From Bacteroidota bacterium (GTDB lineage: Bacteria; Bacteroidota; Bacteroidia; Sphingobacteriales; Sphingobacteriaceae), in assembly GCA_013286235.1 (NCBI GenBank), contig JABDGE010000034.1, positions 1-36,457 of the forward strand: a stretch of DNA of 36,457 bases, read 5' to 3'. Both the position numbers and the translations under genes were made by a program. A model generated the notes under the pieces. The model ran no database searches. It worked only from the letters and a program-made list of their open reading frames with translations, and was not told the origin of the DNA. Of the stretch, positions 33,101 through 36,457 are shown one piece after another; the first letter of the stretch is position 1, and each line of letters opens with the position of its first letter.

Positions 33101-33586
33101 TCGCAGGTAGAAAGCAAGTGGAAAAGCCTGGCGCCCAACCAGCCTTTTACGTATTCGTTTATGGACCAGGATTTTGATGCCACTTACCGTTCTGAACAGC
33201 GGATCGGCACGCTGTTTATAGCCTTCAGCACGCTGGCTATTTTGATCGCCTGCCTGGGATTGTTTGGTTTGGCCGCCTACGCTGCTGAACAGCGCAATAA
33301 GGAAATAGGCATCCGCAAAGTGTTAGGTGCCAGCGTATCAGGTATTGTTAGTATGCTGTCGACGGATTTTATAAAACTGGTGTTTATCGCTATCGTTATT
33401 GCTTCGCCTATAGCCTGGTTTGCCATGAACAAATGGCTGCAGGATTTTGCCTACCGCATCAATATATCCTGGTGGATAATCGCCGTAGCAGGGCTAACGG
33501 CCATATTCATTGCATTTATCACCATCAGTATTCAATCCATCAAGGCGGCCACCAGCAACCCGGTGGATAGTTTGAGAAGTGAATGA
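30155..33586 (+). CDS. Fusion of a membrane AraC-type regulator and a MacB/FtsX ABC permease
   Basis: 1143 residues from TTG at 30155 (an in-frame stop lies three codons upstream; the first internal ATG is deep in the protein). Residues 1-180 hold about five membrane segments, shorter than the usual seven-helix AraC sensor. Residues 218-305 are an AraC helix-turn-helix (LTLTTLAVKLAIHPHDLSRIIN, LLGIAYESGFNSERTFHRVFKEMTSKTPLEYK). After a 40-residue linker, MIRNYLKIAYRSLKKNRGFTAINVLG (Met345) begins a complete MacB_PCD/FtsX permease: TM near 363-385, periplasmic domain, a three-helix FtsX unit with ACVNFMNLSTARSSKRAKEVGVRKVLG, a second TM and periplasmic domain, and a last unit ending QRNKEIGIRKVLGASV and NPVDSLRSE. 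Standalone homologues start at that methionine. No ABC ATPase is nearby. The permease may also be translated alone from Met345 (31187). Confidence 0.9.
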   Translation: MNPTLFYIAPYQLLCVGTLFTGLTLALLLWLTKKGDQTANRLLSLALCVTVLAVASLPLLMLLAFGPLLYLYVRKMTWPDRLLRWKDGLHFCILLAGYWLPQALILFSVIIYLLLSYRLIQRFYDRLQPVLMDRPRFAFRRLDRALLLLGLLCVLTLLSDTFWLAVAFVLIGMTGEAVLKPDNDVQLAMPITDRSDAKEKGRRLREAVAANRLYEDAELTLTTLAVKLAIHPHDLSRIINTGLEKNFSDFINAFRVREVARKMQDPAYNRFTLLGIAYESGFNSERTFHRVFKEMTSKTPLEYKNNLKKELSIDKLATLPRMRPVILRPESPTNWASEKLKRNFMIRNYLKIAYRSLKKNRGFTAINVLGLSAGLATCLLIVFYVVDELSYDRYNVNAGNIYRITEQIKFNGNEFSSAVSEAPLAGSINTLPAIKKYARLLPTESLYLSPRKYFIKKGNQDIQENNIVFAESNIFDVFTLPMIEGSPQNALTEPHSIVLTESAAKKYFNKTDVIGQTLTLNDTGVYKVTGVLKDIPAQSHFNYDFFVSFSSLPESKLINWGFSGFHTYVVLRPGTNVKALQAEISGIVIKNYPPKLWSTGDNYLRVVLTPLLDIHLRSTNQYELSKGGSIEYVYIFSVIAVFILLIACVNFMNLSTARSSKRAKEVGVRKVLGSARKYLIAQFLTESFLVTLVSTIIALVLVWLLLPLFNQVANKQLAFSLHGMIWLIPSSLAIVLVIGLLAGSYPAFFLSAFQPIDVLKGKISAGFKGGFLRSFLVVFQFSISIFLIIGTLVIYNQLNYIHSKSLGFNRSQVLVIKNADNLGANAKLLKQELKQFPGVTSTTMTGYLPTGQDRSLTALFPHLPINFKDDMLTQFWPVDEDYISTMGIRLVAGRNFSSQMATDSSAIIVNEAFAKRLAVKDPLGKIVYRDTYGVQPYHIIGVMKDFNFSSLHDKIGNAVLYNAENRGAISVKVSTANLPNLLSQVESKWKSLAPNQPFTYSFMDQDFDATYRSEQRIGTLFIAFSTLAILIACLGLFGLAAYAAEQRNKEIGIRKVLGASVSGIVSMLSTDFIKLVFIAIVIASPIAWFAMNKWLQDFAYRINISWWIIAVAGLTAIFIAFITISIQSIKAATSNPVDSLRSE

Positions 33587-33771
33587 AATCTTAAAGAGCC
33601 AAATGGTCGTTTCCTTTTCAGCTAAAGTTGGCTAGGAAACACCATGATTTGCTGGACGACACCGATATGCTGATCGCGGTCGGATAACCGGAGCTGAAGT
33701 TCGGCAATAAGATACTCAATTGTTCCTACCGCATCTTCATGGCGGTTAATAATGAAGATCAGTTAATAGTG

Positions 33772-33796
33772 GCACCTCCCGGTGAGTGGGGGGTGC
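33772..33796 (+). terminator. GC-rich hairpin downstream of the AraC-FtsX gene
   Basis: GCACCTCCC (33772-33780), loop GGTGAGT, GGGGGGTGC (33788-33796): nine pairs including one G-T. It is followed by TTTCC and then a pyrimidine-rich TCTTCTTTT tract. It could terminate the AraC-FtsX transcript, 186 bp after its stop; the T-run is weak. Confidence 0.4.
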
Positions 33797-34078
33797 TTTC
33801 CAGGCTCTTCTTTTGGAGCTCATAACCATAGAATTAAAACACTAAGCTATACACAATTATAAACCTAACATTGACGCCCATCGGGTTACTTTACTATTTA
33901 TCTGGAACGTGTTCCTATGTCTGTTAACAATGCTTTTCCTCAAAATCCGCATACCATCAAAATTGTCGAAGACCCGCTAAAAGAGAAAATGCATAGAAAA
34001 TACCTTGCAACATAATTGTTACAATTGGTGGTTGTTTTATAGCAAAAGTTCGTTCTTGCCTATAAACCAGCATTTTGA

Positions 34079-34118
34079 GCGACATTAAAAGATGTGAAAA
34101 AGCGACATTAAAAGATGT
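34079..34118 (+). repeat. Double-unit repeat, copy A (internal)
   Basis: Two perfect units GCGACATTAAAAGATGT joined by GAAAAA. It lacks the outer TTTCACA seen in copies B and C, but its inner flank (toward the AraC-FtsX gene) resembles that of copy C. It lies about 300 bp before the hydrolase gene. Confidence 0.85.
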
Positions 34119-34314
34119 TCATCATGTCACTCATGAGCTTATGATGCACCACTTTTTGTAGCTTTTGGCACTACACTTATAGTGACGTAGAAGCGTACAA
34201 TTGCTGTTCGTTTCCGACACAACTCAAGGAATGAATATTATGTAACGTATTAATATGCCGCCTATTAAAAAAATGGCATTAAATTCGCCCGGTTTGTTAA
34301 AAACGCCTCAGATC

Positions 34315-34359
34315 ATGATTCGGAACTATTTTAAAACAACCTGCCACGGCTTGCTTCAT
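34315..34359 (+). pseudogene. Possible N-terminal remnant of an FtsX-type permease gene
   Basis: ATG at 34315 opens MIRNYFKTTCHGLLH, the standard beginning of this permease family (compare MIRNYLKIAYRSL at residue 345 of the neighbouring fusion). The similarity ends within about 15 codons and the frame then runs into the hydrolase signal peptide. It may be a scar of recombination between permease paralogues. Short, so only suggestive. Confidence 0.35.
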
Positions 34360-34416
34360 CTTTTCGCAGGGCTCAGTGCGGACATCGCCGCATTACGACA
34401 CACATATTATAACAAA

Positions 34417-35228
34417 ATGATGAAACAATTGACTTTGTTACTTTTTTGCGTGCTTATTTTTAGCCTGCCAAAGCTCAAACCATTGACACGTTAGTAGACG
34501 TCGGGGGGCATAAGCTGCACTTCAATGTCATTAATGGTATTGGGACACCGATACTCTTTGAAGCAGGCAATGGCGATGAGGGTAGTATTTGGCAACCCAT
34601 ATTAAATGATATTTATAAAGCAACCGGCGCAACGCTGATCACTTATGACCGGGCAGGGCTCGGGAAAAGTGGATTTGATCCTAATAGAATCGGTCTTTTG
34701 AATGAAATAAAAGACCTGGAACTGGCATTGAATAAATTGGGCTACGCTAAGAAGATATTTATTGTCTGCCATTCCTTTGGCGGTTTTTATGCTGCTTTAT
34801 TTACCTACCGGAATATAAATAAAGTAAAGGGTGTTGTTGCCATAGACATTGTAACGCCTTGTTTTTTTACGAAAGACTGGACCGAGGGCTTCATAAAGAC
34901 ACTTTCAAAAGACGAACTGGAATCGATTAAAAAAGATAAGCCAGGTTGGTATTATTCGATCATGAACTTACCGGTAAATTCGGTTTACATGCAGGATAAG
35001 TTTTTTACTTCTAAAACGCCCCTAACAATGATCCGCGCCGAAAATATCATGGACATTATACATGAGAATGAAAAGGAGCAATGGATCGATTGCTGTAAGG
35101 CAATAGGCAGCATGCCGAACCATAGCTATGTGGTTGCGAAAAATGCCGACCACCACGTTTGGCAGAAAAACCCACAGGTCGTTATAGACGAAGTTTCGAA
35201 ATTATACAAACAAGTTGAGGGCGAATAA
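34417..35228 (+). pseudogene. Alpha/beta hydrolase, exported, broken by a single frameshift
   Basis: Frame 1 gives a signal peptide MMKQLTLLLFCVLIFSLP and then stops at 34495. A one-base deletion near 34468-34472 explains this: in the next frame the sequence continues KAQTIDTLVDVGGHKLHFNV without a stop to 35228. The joined protein is about 270 residues. It has the alpha/beta hydrolase elements: oxyanion region FEAGNGDEGS, TYDRAGLGKSG, nucleophile elbow VCHSFGGFYA (Cys-His-Ser-Phe-Gly, where Gly usually begins the motif) and catalytic-His candidate ADHHVWQ. If the shift is real, only a fragment from an internal start (for example 34698) could be made, lacking the first strands. The site CCAAAG is not a slippage run. 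A sequencing error is the alternative. Confidence 0.8.
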
Positions 35229-35572
35229 GTTCGCAAACAGCCCATGTGCTTTTTTATAGAAGTTTTGCTGTTTCCAACTTTGCCGAAGGTAGTTCCTTTA
35301 AGGGTTATATGGTTAACTATAAAATGATTTGCGAGTATCCTCGCTCCCGGAAACGGTGAGCGGGAAAAGCGCTGAATTCTAAAAAACAAGTTTTCTCTGC
35401 GTTCTCTTGGAAAGAGCCAGCGTGCTATCTACAGTTAAGGCCGGTTTGAGCGACATTAAACCATGTGAAAAGGCGACATCAAAAGATGTTTTTCACAATT
35501 ATTTCATTAAATTTACTTTTCCAATAGTACTATTCACTGCTATAAACGACAACCTCCAAATTTTAAGCAGCT
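35229..35572. other. Intergenic stretch before the FecR gene
   Basis: 344 bp without a gene. It contains repeat copy B (35450-35489), the right end of the candidate element (35497), its ATTAT flank, and 75 bp that should hold the FecR promoter. The part to the left of copy B shows no feature I can name. Confidence 0.45.
35450..35489 (+). repeat. Double-unit repeat, copy B (right)
   Basis: GCGACATTAAACCATGTG followed by AAAAGGCGACATCAAAAGATGT, four differences from copy A. It shares with copy C the outward extension TTTCACA (35491-35497), which is absent from copy A. It ends about 84 bp before the FecR start. Confidence 0.85.
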
Positions 35573-36457
35573 ATGAGCCGGATTGACATGGGTGAACTTT
35601 TTGACCGTTATTTAAAAGGTGAGACTTCGCCTGGCGAAACCGAAAAGGTTGAAGCCTGGCTGGAGCACTACGAACACCCGGCGTCGGAATGGGAGCAATT
35701 GGATAAGCCCGCCCGGGAGCAGTGGCTCAACGAGGTATTTGAAGCGGTAAAGACTGATGTCGATCCGGGCGCAAGGATTGTTAAGCTACGGCCGCGGATT
35801 GTTTATTTACGCATAGCAATAGCAAGTGCTGCAGCGGCAATCCTGCTCTTATTCGCCGGGCTTTACTTGCTGCGCACCGAACCGCCTAAACTGATGGCAT
35901 TAAGTGCTGCCGCCAATCAAAAGAACCAGGTTGTGCTTGCCGATGGCAGCAAGATTTGGGTGAACTCACTATCGACCCTTAAATATCCGAAAGCATTTGA
36001 TGGTAAAACAAGGGAGGTCTACCTGTCGGGCGAAGCGTATTTTGATATTAAGCATGATGCCGCAAGGCCATTTATTATCCATACCGGCAGCGTGATCACT
36101 ACGGTGTTAGGCACTGCATTTGATATAAAAGAGGACAAATTGCTGCACACGGTTGTGGTTACCGTAACCCGGGGCAAGGTGAGCGTGGCGAACGGAAGCC
36201 AACTGCTGGCTATCATTACGCCGAATCAGCAAGTAAGCTTTAATACTGCAAGCCAAACGAAGACGCAGGCAACAGTGGATGCAACGAAAGTGATTGCCTG
36301 GCAGAGCGGGTATATTCATTTTAACGACATTACTTTTGCCGACGCCGCTACCCAACTGCAGCAACGATTTAATGTTAAGATCAGCTTTGCGAACGATAAG
36401 GTTAAAAACTGTCGCTTTACCGGATCGGCTATGAAAGAAGAAAAGCTGGATGAGATA
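35573..36457 (+). CDS. FecR-family anti-sigma factor, truncated by the window end
   Basis: From ATG at 35573 (MSRIDMGELFDRYLKGETSP) the frame stays open for 295 codons to the window edge. A cytoplasmic N-terminal helix region with VEAWLEHYEHPASEWEQ precedes one membrane helix (about 79-100, RIAIASAAAAILLLFAGLYL). The periplasmic FecR domain follows: NQVVLADGSKIWVNSLSTLKYP, REVYLSGEAYFDIKHDAARPF, TTVLGTAFDIKED, VVTVTRGKVSVA, and the DUF4974-like part VIAWQSGYIHFNDITFADAA, QLQQRFNVKISF. These proteins relay a TonB-receptor signal to a FecI-type sigma factor usually encoded just upstream. Here no sigma gene is upstream on this strand; the gene is preceded by a possible transposon end. SusC-type receptor genes would be expected to the right, outside the window. 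Confidence 0.93.
   Translation, partial: MSRIDMGELFDRYLKGETSPGETEKVEAWLEHYEHPASEWEQLDKPAREQWLNEVFEAVKTDVDPGARIVKLRPRIVYLRIAIASAAAAILLLFAGLYLLRTEPPKLMALSAAANQKNQVVLADGSKIWVNSLSTLKYPKAFDGKTREVYLSGEAYFDIKHDAARPFIIHTGSVITTVLGTAFDIKEDKLLHTVVVTVTRGKVSVANGSQLLAIITPNQQVSFNTASQTKTQATVDATKVIAWQSGYIHFNDITFADAATQLQQRFNVKISFANDKVKNCRFTGSAMKEEKLDEI

Larger units (their letters stand above)
33587..34254. other. Intergenic stretch after the AraC-FtsX gene
   Basis: No convincing gene. A plus-strand frame 33610-33825 (71 codons, one TAA at 33685) reads like protein (LARKHHDLLDDTDMLIAVG, then PELKFGNKILNCSYRIFMAV) and could be a decayed gene, but no family is recognised. It contains the hairpin at 33772-33796, the block 33955-33975 that mirrors 29834-29854, and repeat copy A at 34079-34118. 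Confidence 0.4.
29713..35497. mobile_element. Candidate transposase-less element with IS21-like ends carrying AraC-FtsX and a hydrolase
   Basis: The left end (29713-29760) and right end (35450-35497) are inverted copies of a block made of two tandem units built on ACATCTTTTAATGTCGC; both begin TGTGAAA outermost. They are followed outside by the same 5 bases, ATTAT (29708-29712 and 35498-35502). Multiple terminal repeats beginning TG and target duplications of 4-8 bp are traits of the IS21 family. No istA/istB-like gene lies inside, so the unit would need a transposase in trans. A third end-like copy is at 34079-34118. The boundaries were chosen from the repeats, and a 5-bp AT-only duplication can occur by chance, so this is a hypothesis. 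Confidence 0.45.

Noticed and set aside
33610..33825. 71-codon plus-strand frame with one stop, protein-like appearance
   Set aside because: No family recognised and the length is within chance for this composition; recorded in the intergenic entry only.
34255..34494. 79-codon plus-strand frame treated as one protein
   Set aside because: It joins a permease-like fragment and the hydrolase signal peptide; it is better read as a remnant plus a frameshifted gene.

Overview
The window looks like chromosomal DNA of a Bacteroidota bacterium of the Sphingobacteriaceae type; a Mucilaginibacter- or Pedobacter-like organism is my inference. The grounds are a GLPGLI protein paired with a CarboxypepD_reg/plug outer-membrane barrel protein, FecR and FecI-like ECF sigma factors, MacB/FtsX permeases of the Bacteroidota type, few Shine-Dalgarno sequences, one good TTG-N19-TAnnTTTG-like promoter, and many small intergenic repeats. 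No rRNA, tRNA or CRISPR array was seen.

Layout. 1-4.2 kb (minus): an outer-membrane barrel protein and a GLPGLI protein in one operon, followed by a decayed second GLPGLI fragment and a small dimeric alpha/beta-barrel protein. 4.2-5.5 kb: a 260-bp MITE-like inverted-repeat unit and an Hcp-like protein with a signal peptide. 5.5-13.7 kb: an exopolysaccharide synthase locus. It holds a histidine kinase, a BcsB-like protein, a processive GT2 synthase with an N-terminal GspE_N/MshEN-like module and a polytopic membrane protein on the minus strand, and a divergent membrane-anchored GH5 glycanase. 13.7-18.3 kb: acyl-ACP desaturase, MscS channel flanked by related repeats, a small unknown protein and an aldo/keto reductase. 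18.4-23.8 kb: an ECF sigma factor, a small membrane protein, a TPR histidine kinase, an ankyrin protein and an AAA ATPase with a nuclease-like tail. 24.2-27.8 kb (minus): an operon of ECF sigma factor, zinc-finger anti-sigma factor with HEAT repeats, DUF4097 protein and S41 protease.

27.8-36.5 kb is a mobile-DNA zone. A complete IS66 element (27850-29478, 8-bp target duplication) sits 11 bp upstream of the sigma-factor start. A second candidate element, 29713-35497, is bounded by inverted IS21-like multi-repeat ends and a 5-bp direct repeat. It has no transposase but carries a one-polypeptide fusion of a membrane AraC-type regulator to a complete MacB/FtsX permease, and a frameshifted alpha/beta hydrolase. 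With both elements removed, the sigma operon would lie divergent from a FecR anti-sigma gene that runs off the right end of the window.

The two most unusual items are this transposase-less cassette with its AraC-FtsX fusion, and the polysaccharide synthase locus with its degenerate MshEN-like input domain. All functional statements rest on reading motifs by eye; no database search was possible.
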